A stretch of 64,000 nucleotides of DNA from Thioalkalivibrio paradoxus (GTDB lineage: Bacteria; Pseudomonadota; Gammaproteobacteria; Ectothiorhodospirales; Ectothiorhodospiraceae), in contig JAABSC010000002.1 in NCBI GenBank assembly GCA_011390565.1, positions 248,001 through 312,000 of the forward strand. The letters run 5' to 3'. Below the pieces are notes generated by a model. That model saw only the letters and a program-made list of their open reading frames with translations. It ran no database searches and was not told the DNA's origin. Within the stretch, counting starts at the first letter, position 1, and each line of letters starts with the position of its first letter. Shown here one piece after another: positions 43,324-53,624 of the stretch. Position numbers and translations under genes: made by a program.

Positions 43324-44220
43324 ATGACGGCCAACGCAGTATCGAACGACCTTCAACCCGTCGGGTTCATCGGTCTGGGAATCATGGGTGCGCCGATGGT
43401 GCGCAATCTTCTGCATGGCGGTGTCGCGGTGCGGGTCTGGGCGCGTCGGCTCGAGCAGGCCCAGAAGCTGGTCGGCGACGGTGCCGTTGCGGCCGAGAGC
43501 CTGGCGGCATTGGTCTCCGAGGTTCGCGTCCTGTTCCTGAATGTTTCGGACACGCCGGACGTCGAGAACCTGATGCTCGGTGAGGGCGGTATCCTCGAAC
43601 ACGCCCGTCCGGGGCTGATCGTGGTGGATCACAGCACCATTGATCCCCTGCGCGCGCGGGTCATTGCCGAACGGGCGCGGGAGGCTGGAGTGGGTTTCGT
43701 GGATGCCCCGGTCTCGGGAGGCGAGCGGGGCGCGATCGACGGGACCCTGACCCTGATGTTGGGTGGTTCAGAAGACGACATCGAGCGGATCCGCCCGCTT
43801 CTGCAGTTGCTGGGAAAAACCCTGACCCGCGTCGGCGACAGCGGCGCCGGACAGATCGCGAAGGCGTGCAACCAGCTGATCATCGGCGAGGCCCTCGTCG
43901 CGGTTGGCGAGGCCTTCGCCCTGGCGGAGGCGGCCGGCGTCGATCCAGCGCGGGTCCGGGAAGCGCTTCTGGGCGGGTTCGCCGGGTCGCGGGTGCTGGA
44001 GATGCATGGCCAGCGCCTGCTCGACGACAACTTCGTTCCCGGATTCATGGCGCACCTGCATGCCAAGGACATGGGTATCGTGGCCAATACGGCCGCCCAT
44101 CTGGACCTCGATCTGATGGGAGTCGAACGCGTACGCGCGGCGCTGTCCAGGGCGCTGGAGCAGGGACATGCCTACGATGATTCGACGATTCTGGCGCGCT
44201 ACTGCATACCTGAGGGCTGA
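43324..44220 (+). CDS. Beta-hydroxyacid dehydrogenase (GarR/HIBADH family)
   Basis: 298 residues from the ATG at 43324. The NAD(P) motif is VGFIGLGIMGAPMVRNLL, the substrate motif is FVDAPVSGGERGAIDGTLTLMLGG, and the catalytic lysine lies in GAGQIAKACNQLI. These fit 2-hydroxy-3-oxopropionate (tartronate semialdehyde) reductase or 3-hydroxyisobutyrate dehydrogenase; the exact substrate cannot be chosen. No glyoxylate or valine genes are adjacent. A hairpin terminator follows at 44313. Confidence 0.88.
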   Translation: MTANAVSNDLQPVGFIGLGIMGAPMVRNLLHGGVAVRVWARRLEQAQKLVGDGAVAAESLAALVSEVRVLFLNVSDTPDVENLMLGEGGILEHARPGLIVVDHSTIDPLRARVIAERAREAGVGFVDAPVSGGERGAIDGTLTLMLGGSEDDIERIRPLLQLLGKTLTRVGDSGAGQIAKACNQLIIGEALVAVGEAFALAEAAGVDPARVREALLGGFAGSRVLEMHGQRLLDDNFVPGFMAHLHAKDMGIVANTAAHLDLDLMGVERVRAALSRALEQGHAYDDSTILARYCIPEG

Positions 44221-44312
44221 CCGGCGATCCCTTGGCTGCGCGCCGTTTCAGGGGTTGCCCAAAGGAGATATCGCGCCGGGGCTGGATTTCCTTTTAAGTT
44301 ATGGTGTAATCG

Positions 44313-44346
44313 AAAAGGCCCGGCGCGGGAAACGGTCGGGCCTTTT
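44313..44346 (+). terminator. Intrinsic terminator downstream of the dehydrogenase
   Basis: AAAAGGCCCG and CGGGCCTTTT form a 10-base stem around a loop of about 14 bases, ending in a T run. It lies 92 bases after the stop of the dehydrogenase and 26 bases before the OsmC-like start. Confidence 0.75.
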
Positions 44347-44372
44347 GTCACGAGTGCAACGGAACCCCTGCG

Positions 44373-44819
44373 ATGACGGATAGCGGCCATGATGCCCCGA
44401 GCCTGACCCTGTGCCGCAGCACGAGGGGACAGGTGCGTATCCTGAGCCCCTGCAGTGCGGAACCGAGCGAGGGTGTCGACAGCAACAGCAAGCCCCTGGG
44501 GTACAACCCGGTGCAGCATCTCGCGATTGCGCTCGGCTGCTGCATGACCGAGTTTGCCCGGCGCTTCCTCGAACGGCGCAACCTCCCGCAAACGTTGATC
44601 GCGACGCTGGACTGGCAACTCGACGGCCGGCACTGCCGCATTTCCCGGATGGATCTCACGCTGCGGCTTTTGGCGGTGCTTTCGGAAGAGGAGCGGCACA
44701 TCCTCGACCGGATGATGAACCACTGCCCGGTGCACCAGGCCATGCACGGCAACGTTCCCGTACATATCCACGTCCAGCAGCTGGACGAAGAGGAGCGCCG
44801 CCTCGCAGAGGAAGGCTGA
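44373..44819 (+). CDS. OsmC-like protein
   Basis: 148 residues. The OsmC/Ohr pattern is visible as LGYNPVQHLAIALGCCMTEFARRFLERRNL, with the first redox cysteine in GCC, and the second in MNHCPVHQAM. The family reduces organic hydroperoxides or has related thiol chemistry. The N-terminal strand region is short compared with Ohr (about 140), and the spacing is that of YhfA-like members. It converges on the ArsC-like gene with a 20-base gap. Confidence 0.7.
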   Translation: MTDSGHDAPSLTLCRSTRGQVRILSPCSAEPSEGVDSNSKPLGYNPVQHLAIALGCCMTEFARRFLERRNLPQTLIATLDWQLDGRHCRISRMDLTLRLLAVLSEEERHILDRMMNHCPVHQAMHGNVPVHIHVQQLDEEERRLAEEG

Positions 44820-44839
44820 TCGACGCCGCCGCCTCGGCT

Positions 44840-45187
44840 CTAGCCGAGCAGGGCCTCCACGCCGCCGTCCCAGCCGACGTGAATCGCCCCGTCCCGTTCG
44901 ATCACGGGGCGACGGACCAGGGTGGGTTCGGCCAGCATCAGGTCGCGGGCGTGGGCGGCATCGAGCCCTGTACGCTGTTCTTCCGGAAGACGCCTCCAGG
45001 TGGTCCCCCTGCGGTTCAGCAGACGCTCCCAGCCCACCGCGGCGATCCATCGATCGAGCAGAGCGGAATCCAGCCCCTGCCTGCGAAAGTCATGGAACTC
45101 GTGCGCGAGGCCAGCCGCGTCGAGTTCGCGGCGGGCGCGGCGCACGGTGTCGCAGTTCGGGATCCCGTACAGGGTGAGACGGGCCAT
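44840..45187 (-). CDS. ArsC/Spx-family protein (YffB-like)
   Basis: 115 residues of the thioredoxin-like ArsC family. The N-terminal active cysteine is in LTLYGIPNCDTVRRARREL, followed by FHDFRRQGLD. The conserved arginine of true arsenate reductases (in RKxxxEY) is not evident, so it looks like YffB/Spx rather than a detoxifying arsenate reductase. Its position directly behind dapD (6-base gap) is the conserved gammaproteobacterial dap arrangement, so despite the name it is unlikely to belong to the arsenic region. Confidence 0.85.
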   Translation of the reverse strand: MARLTLYGIPNCDTVRRARRELDAAGLAHEFHDFRRQGLDSALLDRWIAAVGWERLLNRRGTTWRRLPEEQRTGLDAAHARDLMLAEPTLVRRPVIERDGAIHVGWDGGVEALLG

Positions 45188-45193
45188 GCCCGT

Positions 45194-46021
45194 TCAGCCC
45201 TGTATGTCCCGCAACAGTGCGTTCAGACCGACCTTGGCCTTGGTCTTTTCGTCGACACGCTTCACGATCACAGCGCAGTACAGCGAGTACTTGCCGTCTT
45301 TCGAGGGCAGGTTGCCCGACACCACCACGGCACCGGCGGGGACACGGCCGTACGTGATCTCGTCGCGTTCCCGGTCGTAGATTCGCGTGCTCTGGCCGAT
45401 ATACACGCCCATCGAGATCACCGCGCCTTCCTCGACGATCACGCCCTCGACGATCTCCGAGCGCGCACCGATGAAGCAGTTGTCCTCGATGATCGTGGGG
45501 GCTGCCTGCAGGGGCTCCAGTACGCCACCGATGCCCACGCCGCCCGAGAGGTGCACGTTCTTGCCGATCTGCGCGCAGGAACCGACCGTGGCCCATGTAT
45601 CCACCATGGTGCCCTCGTCCACGTAGGCACCGATGTTCACGTAGGAGGGCATCAGCACGACGTTCGGGGCGATGTAGGATCCGCGGCGCGCGGTGGCCGG
45701 GGGCACCACGCGCACACCGCCGGCACGGAAATCCCGGCTGCTGGTATCGGCGAACTTGGACGGCACCTTGTCGTAGTAGTTGGTGAAACCGCCCTTTATG
45801 AACTGGTTCTCCTCGATGCGGAACGACAGCAGGACCGCCTTCTTGAGCCACTCGTGAACCTGCCACTCGCCGTTGTGCTTTTCGGCGACCCGGAGCGCTC
45901 CGCGGTCGAGTTGATCCAGGGTCTCGCGTACGGCGTCCTTGACGGTGGTTTCCACATTGCGCGGGGTGATCTCGGCGCGACGTTCAAAAGCGGCTTCAAT
46001 AATATTCTGCAAATCGGACAT
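45194..46021 (-). CDS. dapD: Tetrahydrodipicolinate N-succinyltransferase DapD
   Basis: 275 residues, the standard length. It transfers succinyl from succinyl-CoA to tetrahydrodipicolinate in lysine and meso-diaminopimelate synthesis. The left-handed beta-helix hexapeptides are plain ([59 protein letters not shown]). It is between dapC and the ArsC-like gene on the minus strand. Confidence 0.97.
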   Translation of the reverse strand: MSDLQNIIEAAFERRAEITPRNVETTVKDAVRETLDQLDRGALRVAEKHNGEWQVHEWLKKAVLLSFRIEENQFIKGGFTNYYDKVPSKFADTSSRDFRAGGVRVVPPATARRGSYIAPNVVLMPSYVNIGAYVDEGTMVDTWATVGSCAQIGKNVHLSGGVGIGGVLEPLQAAPTIIEDNCFIGARSEIVEGVIVEEGAVISMGVYIGQSTRIYDRERDEITYGRVPAGAVVVSGNLPSKDGKYSLYCAVIVKRVDEKTKAKVGLNALLRDIQG

Positions 46022-46072
46022 TTAAACAGCTTCCTTGTAGTGGTTTCTGGATAAAGGGTCTGGAGCGTGATT

Positions 46073-47260
46073 TCAATTCAATAGGTCCCGGATACGGTGT
46101 GCCGCCTCGATACAGGCCGATGGCTCGGCCACGAGAGCCATGCGCACATGCCCGGCACCCGGATCGCCCTCGGGCGTGGGCCGGGAAAGATAGCGTCCCG
46201 GGAGTACGATTACGTTCGCGTGTTCGCGCAGCCTCCGGGCGAAGCCCTCGTCATCGCCGTCCGGCACCTTGGGCCAGAGGTAGAACCCGGCCTCGGGCAG
46301 GTTTGCTTCCAGCACGGATTCCAGCAGCGGCACGACCGCAGCGAACTTGGCGGCATAGAGCTCGCGATTCTCGTGCACGTGGGCTTCGTCTGCCCATGCG
46401 GCCTGGCTGACAGCCTGGAGAGGCCCCGGCAATGTGCAGCCGTGGTACGTGCGGTACAGCGCGAACCGGTCCAGCAGCCTGGCATCGCCCGCGACAAAGC
46501 CCGAGCGCAGCCCGGGAAGATTCGACCGCTTGGACAGACTGTGAAACACCACGCACCGGGCGAAATCCGTGTTGCCCAAGCGCTCCGCGGCGCCGAGGAG
46601 ACCGGGCGGCGGCGTGTCTCCGGGGCGGTAGATCTCCGAGTAACATTCGTCGGATGCAATGATGAAATCGTGGCGTTCCGCGCGTTCGATCAGGCGGCCG
46701 AGTTCGGCTTCGGAGATCACGGAACCCGCCGGGTTGCCCGGGTTGCAGATGTACACGAGTTGCACGCGGTCCCAGACGGCTGCGGGTACGGCGTCGAAAT
46801 CCGGGTGGTAGCGATGGGTCGCGTTGAGGTTGTAGAAGACGGGTTCCGCACCCGCGAGCAGCGCCGCGCCTTCGTAGATCTGATAGAAGGGGTTCGGCAT
46901 CAGGACGGCGGCGCCGGGGCGTGGATCGACGACGGCCTGGGCGAGGGCGAACAACGCCTCACGCGTACCGTTGACCGGCAACACCTGGGTTGCGGGGTCC
47001 ACGCGGCCGAGTTCAAAACGACGTTGCAGCCAGGCGGCAACGGTCTCCCGGAGCGCGGGTTCGCCCCGGGTGGTCGGGTACCGGTTGAATCCCCCCAGTT
47101 CGGCGTTCAGCATCCCGGCCACGAAAGCGGGCATGGGATGCCGGGGCTCGCCGATGGAAAGCGCGATGGGCGCCGGGTCGGTCCTGGCCGGGAGGTCGGC
47201 GAACAGCGTCTGCAGGCGCTGGAAGGGATAGGGTTGCAGCCGGTCCAGGTTGGGGTTCAT
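46073..47260 (-). CDS. dapC: Succinyldiaminopimelate transaminase DapC
   Basis: 395 residues from the ATG at 47260. It is a fold-type I PLP aminotransferase: NPGNPAGSVISEAELGRL, DECYSEIY with its PLP-binding Asp, and the Schiff-base lysine in VFHSLSKRSNLPGLRSGF. The next gene, dapD, makes the precursor that DapC needs once succinylated, so the pair works on adjacent steps. The N-terminal MNPNLDRLQPYPFQRLQTLF is typical of DapC. Confidence 0.93.
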   Translation of the reverse strand: MNPNLDRLQPYPFQRLQTLFADLPARTDPAPIALSIGEPRHPMPAFVAGMLNAELGGFNRYPTTRGEPALRETVAAWLQRRFELGRVDPATQVLPVNGTREALFALAQAVVDPRPGAAVLMPNPFYQIYEGAALLAGAEPVFYNLNATHRYHPDFDAVPAAVWDRVQLVYICNPGNPAGSVISEAELGRLIERAERHDFIIASDECYSEIYRPGDTPPPGLLGAAERLGNTDFARCVVFHSLSKRSNLPGLRSGFVAGDARLLDRFALYRTYHGCTLPGPLQAVSQAAWADEAHVHENRELYAAKFAAVVPLLESVLEANLPEAGFYLWPKVPDGDDEGFARRLREHANVIVLPGRYLSRPTPEGDPGAGHVRMALVAEPSACIEAAHRIRDLLN

Positions 47261-47398
47261 CGGCGAAGGTTCCGCGCAAGGCATTGGGCCCGCACTGTTT
47301 CCGGGTGTGGCGGGCGCGCCAGTATACCCGAGCCGACCCGGATCGGAGGCAGCGAAGCTGGAGTTGGCGGAGTCGTTTTCCCTGTTTTGCGGGGGTGA

Positions 47399-47423
47399 TT
47401 ACTTGAGTAATTCAGTAGGTTTA
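47399..47423 (+). promoter_or_regulatory. Rrf2/IscR-like operator 1 upstream of the suf operon
   Basis: TTACTTGAGTAATTCAGTAGG resembles the IscR type-1 consensus (TASYYGACTRAWWYAGTCRR), with mismatches mainly at the two core cytosines. It overlaps a possible promoter, TTGAGT at 47403 and CATACT 17 bases further. The Rrf2 regulator encoded 116 bases downstream is the obvious ligand. Confidence 0.5.
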
Positions 47424-47463
47424 TACATACTCGACCCCGTACTTTGACGTTGGATCTGGAACC

Positions 47464-47487
47464 GGGGCGTTGTCGCCCCGCCTTTTT
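47464..47487 (+). terminator. Hairpin with T tract in the suf leader
   Basis: GGGGCG-TTGT-CGCCCC followed by GCCTTTTT is a compact intrinsic-terminator shape lying before the regulator gene in the direction of transcription. It could terminate transcripts from promoter 1, act as an attenuator, or insulate the second promoter. Confidence 0.5.
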
Positions 47488-47493
47488 CAGGTA

Positions 47494-47518
47494 AAATGGG
47501 ACCAATTCAGTCCTGTAT
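47494..47518 (+). promoter_or_regulatory. Rrf2/IscR-like operator 2, downstream of a -10 element
   Basis: The core GACCAATTCAGTC differs from the IscR-type core GACTRAWWYAGTC at one position and is followed by CTGTAT. Just upstream is TTGTCG, a 16-base gap, then TAAAAT (47492-47497), a plausible promoter whose start would be covered by the operator. This supports autoregulation of the suf operon by its Rrf2 protein. Confidence 0.6.
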
Positions 47519-47538
47519 TGGCGAGAGTGTAGGAAACC

Positions 47539-47991
47539 ATGTTGCGGATCAGCAAGCTCAGCGACTACGCCATCGTCCTTCTCTCCGAGATCGCTCGGGA
47601 GCAGGGCGGCCAGGGCGTGACCGCACGGCACCTGGCCGCGAGCACTCACATCGCGCTGCCCACCGTCGTGAAGCTGTTGAAATTGCTCAAGGATCACGGC
47701 GTTCTGCTGTCCATACAGGGCCGTAACGGCGGCTACCGTCTGGCCCATCGGCCCTCTGACACGAACCTCGCGGTGATCATCGAGGCGGTGGAAGGGCCGA
47801 TCGCACTGACTGAATGCATGAATGAGGAACTGGACTGCCAGATCCACCACAACTGCAACACCAAGGCGCACTGGGTGCATATCAATGCCGCGTTCCGGCA
47901 AGCCCTGTCCGTCGTCAACCTGAACGATCTGACGCGCGGCACGATGCCCGTGCGGGTTTCCTGGAACGGGGACCGGGCTCCAGCCCTCTGA
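47539..47991 (+). CDS. SUF system Fe-S assembly regulator (Rrf2 family)
   Basis: 150 residues. The N-terminal winged helix is [20 protein letters not shown], with the recognition region [16 protein letters not shown] and the wing GRNGGYRLA. Three cysteines, C93, C100 and C106, stand where IscR binds its [2Fe-2S] cluster (C92, C98, C104 in E. coli). It probably represses the suf genes when it carries a cluster and releases them under iron or oxidative stress. It is the first gene of the operon, 32 bases before sufB. Confidence 0.93.
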   Translation: MLRISKLSDYAIVLLSEIAREQGGQGVTARHLAASTHIALPTVVKLLKLLKDHGVLLSIQGRNGGYRLAHRPSDTNLAVIIEAVEGPIALTECMNEELDCQIHHNCNTKAHWVHINAAFRQALSVVNLNDLTRGTMPVRVSWNGDRAPAL

Positions 47992-48023
47992 AGCACCACA
48001 CAGACCCAACCGAGGCGAGAAGA

Positions 48024-49472
<1,449 letters not shown>

Positions 49473-49533
49473 CGACCCGCCGCACGGTGAACGGTCATGG
49501 TGGGTGCGCAAAGGCCCTGGCCCTCACCCCCGG

Positions 49534-49559
49534 CCCCTCTCCCGCAAGCGGGAGAGGGG
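49534..49559. repeat. REP-like perfect palindrome between sufB and sufE
   Basis: CCCCTCTCCCGC-AA-GCGGGAGAGGGG is a perfect 12-base stem flanked by CCCTCACCCC on the left. This type of sequence recurs between genes in many proteobacteria. In an operon it could tune the expression of sufB against the downstream genes. A related shorter copy is at 34242. Confidence 0.8.
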
Positions 49560-49606
49560 ATGGCTCGTACCCGCGGTGCTGGATTTCAGGTTTCAAGGAG
49601 GCGCAG

Positions 49607-50026
49607 ATGAATGTGCAGGAACTGATGGAGGCCTTCCAGATGCTTCCCGACTGGGAGGATCGGTACAAGCTGATCGAGGAGATCGGGCGCGATCTGCCCG
49701 ATCTGCCCGACGATCAGTTGACCGAGGACAACCGGATCAAGGACTGCAACACCCAGGCCTGGCTCATCGCGCACCTCAGTGACGATCAGCCGCCGAAGAT
49801 GGTTTTCGAAGCCGACGCCGAGACGGCGACGGTACGCGGCCTGATGGCGCTGATGCTGCTGCCGTTCCGGGACAAGACACCGGAGGAGGTGCTGGCCACG
49901 GATCCCGAAGAGCTGTTTGGACCTCTGGGTCTGGAATCCGCGCTCAGTCCGAGCCGGAGAGCCGGAATGGAGGCCTTGATGTTCCGGGTCCGGCAGCTGG
50001 CCGTGGAACACGCGGCGACCGCCTGA
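49607..50026 (+). CDS. sufE: Sulfur acceptor protein SufE
   Basis: 139 residues from the ATG at 49607, behind AAGGAGG. It takes persulfide from a cysteine desulfurase and passes it to SufB. The fold signature is DWEDRYKLIEEIGRDLPDLPDDQLTED. The active cysteine is in KDCNTQAW, where the usual sequence is GCQSQVW. It sits between sufB and sufC, not next to a sufS. Its desulfurase partner must be encoded elsewhere. Confidence 0.88.
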   Translation: MNVQELMEAFQMLPDWEDRYKLIEEIGRDLPDLPDDQLTEDNRIKDCNTQAWLIAHLSDDQPPKMVFEADAETATVRGLMALMLLPFRDKTPEEVLATDPEELFGPLGLESALSPSRRAGMEALMFRVRQLAVEHAATA

Positions 50027-50102
50027 CCCCCGAACCGATTTCCTGTGGGCTGCCGCGCAACCCGCACAACACGAAAAAAGAAGCTTTCCAGGAGAAAATG
50101 CA

Positions 50103-50855
50103 ATGTTGAAGATTCAGAATCTGCAGGCCCGGGTGGAGAACGGCACCCAGATCCTCAAGGGTATCGATCTCGAGGTGAAGGCGGGCGAAGTCCACGCGAT
50201 CATGGGTCCGAACGGCTCGGGCAAGAGCACACTCTGTCAGGTCCTGGGCGGCCGTGACGGCTACGAAGTCACCGGCGGCAGCGTCGACTACCTGGGCCAG
50301 GATCTGTTCGAACTCGAGACCGAGGAGCGCGCCCGTGAGGGCCTGCTGCTGGGTTTTCAGTACCCGGTGGAAATTCCCGGCGTCAAGAACATCTACCTGC
50401 TCAAGGAAGCCTACAACGCCCAGCGCAAGCACCGTGGAGAGCCCGAAGCGGATACCTTCCAGTTTCTGAAGCTCGTGCGGGAAAAGCTGAACACGATGCA
50501 GATGGACGAGAGCTTCCTCCACCGCGCGGTGAACGTCGGCTTCTCGGGCGGCGAGAAGAAACGCAACGAGATCCTTCAGATGCTGGTGCTGGAACCGAGG
50601 CTGGCGCTGCTCGACGAAACCGACTCCGGTCTCGACATCGATGCGCTGAAGGTCGTATCCGAAGGCGTGAACAAGCTGCGTTCGCCGGACCGTGCCATCG
50701 TCCTCGTCACCCACTACCAGCGCCTGCTGAGCCACATCGAGCCTGACTTCGTACATGTGCTCTCGGATGGCCGGATCATCAAGTCGGGTGACAAGACACT
50801 GGCTCACGAGCTCGAGCGCAACGGGTACCACGGGATCATCGAGGAGGCGGCATGA
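50103..50855 (+). CDS. sufC: Fe-S assembly ATPase SufC
   Basis: 250 residues. It is an ABC-type ATPase with Walker A GPNGSGKST, signature NVGFSGGEKKRNEILQ, Walker B LALLDETDSGLDIDAL and the H-loop VLVTHYQRLL. It powers conformational change of the SufBC2D scaffold. AGGAG lies upstream of its start. The stop overlaps sufD by 4 bases. Confidence 0.97.
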   Translation: MLKIQNLQARVENGTQILKGIDLEVKAGEVHAIMGPNGSGKSTLCQVLGGRDGYEVTGGSVDYLGQDLFELETEERAREGLLLGFQYPVEIPGVKNIYLLKEAYNAQRKHRGEPEADTFQFLKLVREKLNTMQMDESFLHRAVNVGFSGGEKKRNEILQMLVLEPRLALLDETDSGLDIDALKVVSEGVNKLRSPDRAIVLVTHYQRLLSHIEPDFVHVLSDGRIIKSGDKTLAHELERNGYHGIIEEAA

Positions 50856-52189
50856 GCGCGAATGCACTGAGCCAGCACTACGCCGAACAGGTGCAGCACC
50901 TTCAGCAGAGCCTGCCGGGCTCCCTTCCGGACTGGCTGGCGGGGCGTCGGGACGGGGCTGCGCGTCGGTTTGCCGACGCCGGCTTCCCGGATCCGCGCAT
51001 GGAGGAATGGAAATACACCAACGTCCGGCCGATCGCCACCAAGCCCTTCGGCGAAGCGCCGGTGGACACCGGAGTCTCGGCCGCGGACGTGAGCGCACTG
51101 GGCTTCCAGGGGCTCGATGCCTATCGCATGGTGTTCGTGAACGGCAGGCTGCGCACCGATCTCTCCGATCTGAACGGCCTGCCCGATGGGGCGACCGTGC
51201 AGGGGCTCGGCGATGCGATCAGCCATGATCCCGCTCCCCTCGAGCCGATTCTGGGGACGCTTGCCCACGATCGCTTTTCCAGCTTCACCGCGTTGAACAT
51301 GGCGTTCATGAACGACGGCGCGCTCGTTCGCCTCGCCCGGAACGTGCGCCTGGATCGGCCGGTGCATCTGCTGATGATCGGGACGGCCGGAAACGCCGCG
51401 TCCTGGAGTCACCCCCGGATACTGATCCACGCGGGTGAAGGCGCCGAAGCCACGGTCATCGAACACTATGCCGACATCGCCGGTGCGCAGGGCTTCACCA
51501 ACACCGTTACCGAACTGCGGGCGGAAGCCGGGGCGCAGGTCCGGCATTATCTGCTCCAGGATCACGCCGATGGGGCCTACCATGTGGGCAGCGTGTTCAT
51601 CCAGCAACGCCGGGACAGCAGGGTGATCTCCCACAACGTCAATCTTGGCGGGCGTCTGGTACGCCACGACCTGAACGTGGACCTGACCGAGCCGGGTGCT
51701 GAAATCGTGCTCGACGGACTGTTCCTGGCCGGCGGTCGGCAGCATGTGGACACCCACACCCGCGTGCATCACTCCTCGCCGAACACGACCAGCCGCGAGC
51801 GCTACCGTGGAATCGGCCAGGGGCATGGTCGGGGCGTGTTCAAGGGTCGCGTCCTGGTGGAACGGGGTGCACAGAAAACCGACGCCCAGCAGCACAGCGC
51901 CAACCTGCTCTTGTCGCCGAACGCGGAAATCGATACCAAGCCGGAACTCGAGATCTACGCGGACGACGTGAAATGCGCCCACGGTGCGACGGTCGGGCAG
52001 TTGGACACGACTTCCCTGTACTACCTGCGCAGCCGTGGCATCGGCGAACAGGAAGCCCGGGAAATGCTGGTGTTCGCGTTTGCCGATGAGGTACTGGAAC
52101 GCATGGATCTTCCGCCCGTGCGCGAAAGCATCGAGGCCCGGCTCGCTGCGCGCCTTCCGGGTGGGCAGGCATTCGAGACCGGCGCCTGA
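50852..52189 (+). CDS. sufD: Fe-S assembly protein SufD
   Basis: 445 residues, related to SufB. It contains the family opening RFADAGFPDPRMEEWKYTNV and the conserved region YLRSRGIGEQEAREMLVFAFADEVLERM. It completes the SufBC2D complex and helps iron acquisition. It is coupled to sufC. sufS, which normally comes next, is absent; SufT follows after a 99-bp gap. Confidence 0.95.
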   Translation: MSANALSQHYAEQVQHLQQSLPGSLPDWLAGRRDGAARRFADAGFPDPRMEEWKYTNVRPIATKPFGEAPVDTGVSAADVSALGFQGLDAYRMVFVNGRLRTDLSDLNGLPDGATVQGLGDAISHDPAPLEPILGTLAHDRFSSFTALNMAFMNDGALVRLARNVRLDRPVHLLMIGTAGNAASWSHPRILIHAGEGAEATVIEHYADIAGAQGFTNTVTELRAEAGAQVRHYLLQDHADGAYHVGSVFIQQRRDSRVISHNVNLGGRLVRHDLNVDLTEPGAEIVLDGLFLAGGRQHVDTHTRVHHSSPNTTSRERYRGIGQGHGRGVFKGRVLVERGAQKTDAQQHSANLLLSPNAEIDTKPELEIYADDVKCAHGATVGQLDTTSLYYLRSRGIGEQEAREMLVFAFADEVLERMDLPPVRESIEARLAARLPGGQAFETGA

Positions 52190-52288
52190 ACGCTTCCCGG
52201 CCCACGCGACGGGCCGCCGGGTTCGCCGCTTCGGCCGCCGGTGGTATCGATTCCCCGGCCCATTATTCGACTCTGGAGTAAACAGACC

Positions 52289-52834
52289 ATGCACGTTGAG
52301 GAGACCATCAAACTCAGTCGGGACTGTCCGGCTGTCGCCGTGCCCAGTGGGCAGCGGGTGATGCTGGGTGAGGGCGGAGAGGTCGGCCTGGTGCAATCCC
52401 TGGGTGGCTCGTTCACCGTCATGGCGCAGAGCCGGCTGTTTCGCGTCGACGGGAAAGACGGCGACGCATTGGGCAAGGAGGCGGTGCCGCCGCCGCAACT
52501 GCCCGAGAACGCCACCGACGAAGAAGTCGAAAAGCTGGTCTGGGATCAGATGCGCAGCTGCTACGATCCCGAGATTCCGATCAACATCGTCGAACTCGGG
52601 CTGATCTACCGTTGTGAGATCGAGCGCAATGCCGACGGCGGACGCACGGTGTGGATCGACATGACCCTGACGGCACCGGGTTGCGGCATGGGGAATGTGA
52701 TCGCCAGTGATGTTCGGGACCGGGTCATGGAAGTCCCGACGGTGGAAGAGGCCAACGTCGAGGTCGTATTCGATCCACCCTGGAATGCATCGCGCATGTC
52801 GGAGGCCGCCCGACTGCAGACGGGGATGTTCTGA
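52289..52834 (+). CDS. sufT: Fe-S cluster assembly protein SufT
   Basis: 181 residues from the ATG at 52289. The N-terminal extension of about 75 residues (VPSGQRVMLGEGGEVGLVQSL) precedes a DUF59/MIP18 domain with the conserved YDPEIPINIVELGLIY and the cysteine in LTAPGCGMGNVIA. SufT supports cluster delivery to target proteins. The stop overlaps the next start in TGATG. Confidence 0.9.
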   Translation: MHVEETIKLSRDCPAVAVPSGQRVMLGEGGEVGLVQSLGGSFTVMAQSRLFRVDGKDGDALGKEAVPPPQLPENATDEEVEKLVWDQMRSCYDPEIPINIVELGLIYRCEIERNADGGRTVWIDMTLTAPGCGMGNVIASDVRDRVMEVPTVEEANVEVVFDPPWNASRMSEAARLQTGMF

Positions 52835-53154
52835 TGAGCGAATGGACCGACGTCGCGGCACCCGGGGAAATCGAACTTGGGCAACACCGTCTGGTCGATG
52901 TGGACGACGTGCCCATCGCCGTGTTCAATATCGACGGCAGCTTCCTTGCAATCGAGGACCTCTGTTCCCACGAGGAATACGCGCTCGCCGACGGTGAAGT
53001 GAAAGGCGACCGGATCACCTGCCCGAAACACGGCGCGGAGTTCTGCCTGCGCACGGGCGCGGCACTCACGGCGCCGGCCTATGAACCGATCAGTACATTC
53101 CCGGTGCGTATCCACGAGGGCAGGGTACAGGTACGTGACGATCGCTGGGATTGA
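52834..53154 (+). CDS. Rieske-type [2Fe-2S] ferredoxin
   Basis: 106 residues, one Rieske domain. Ligands are C44 and H46 in DLCSHEEYAL and C63 and H66 in ITCPKHGAEF. It resembles the ferredoxin components of dioxygenases but no oxygenase is nearby. Its position inside the suf operon, overlapping sufT by one base, points to electron supply for cluster assembly (inference). It is known from other suf operons. Confidence 0.9.
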   Translation: MSEWTDVAAPGEIELGQHRLVDVDDVPIAVFNIDGSFLAIEDLCSHEEYALADGEVKGDRITCPKHGAEFCLRTGAALTAPAYEPISTFPVRIHEGRVQVRDDRWD

Positions 53155-53218
53155 CAGCGATCCCGGTCATGCCCAATTTTCCGGCCTAGCCGAACTGTTC
53201 TGGAAGGAGATACCGACG

Positions 53219-53602
53219 ATGAATTCCACCGTGATCGCAAGCAGGGACAATACCGCCGACGTGGTCGCGACCGACCGCGTCAAGGCGACACCCAAGGCGG
53301 TGAACCATATTCTGAAACAGATGGAAACCGATCCTTCGGCCATCGGTTTTCGCCTGGAGGTCAAGCGCACCGGTTGTTCGGGTTGGATGTATGTGGTCGA
53401 TCTGGTCCGCGAGTCGCGCGATGACGATCTGGTCTTCACCGTTGCCGACGGGCTGGACATCTTCGTGGATCCGAAGAGCTTTGGTTTCGTGCACGGAACC
53501 GAGATCGATTTCGTATCGGAAGGGCTGACCCGCCACCTGGTCTTCAACAATCCCAACGTGACCGCCGAGTGTGGCTGCGGAGAAAGCTTCTCGATCGACT
53601 GA
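53219..53602 (+). CDS. sufA: A-type Fe-S carrier (SufA/ErpA/IscA family)
   Basis: 127 residues from the ATG at 53219, preceded by TGGAAGGAG. The three cluster-binding cysteines are C53 in RTGCSGWMYVV and C118 and C120 in AECGCGESFSID. The N-terminal about 20 residues are an extension. It carries clusters from the SufBCD scaffold to apoproteins. It is the last gene of the operon and converges on metK. Confidence 0.92.
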   Translation: MNSTVIASRDNTADVVATDRVKATPKAVNHILKQMETDPSAIGFRLEVKRTGCSGWMYVVDLVRESRDDDLVFTVADGLDIFVDPKSFGFVHGTEIDFVSEGLTRHLVFNNPNVTAECGCGESFSID

Positions 53603-53624
53603 ACGTTTTGCGGATGCCGGGCGT

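Noticed and set aside
44840..45187. ArsC-like protein as part of the arsenic region
   Set aside because: It lacks the arginine motif expected of arsenate reductase and sits in the conserved dap gene order, far from the arsenic genes.
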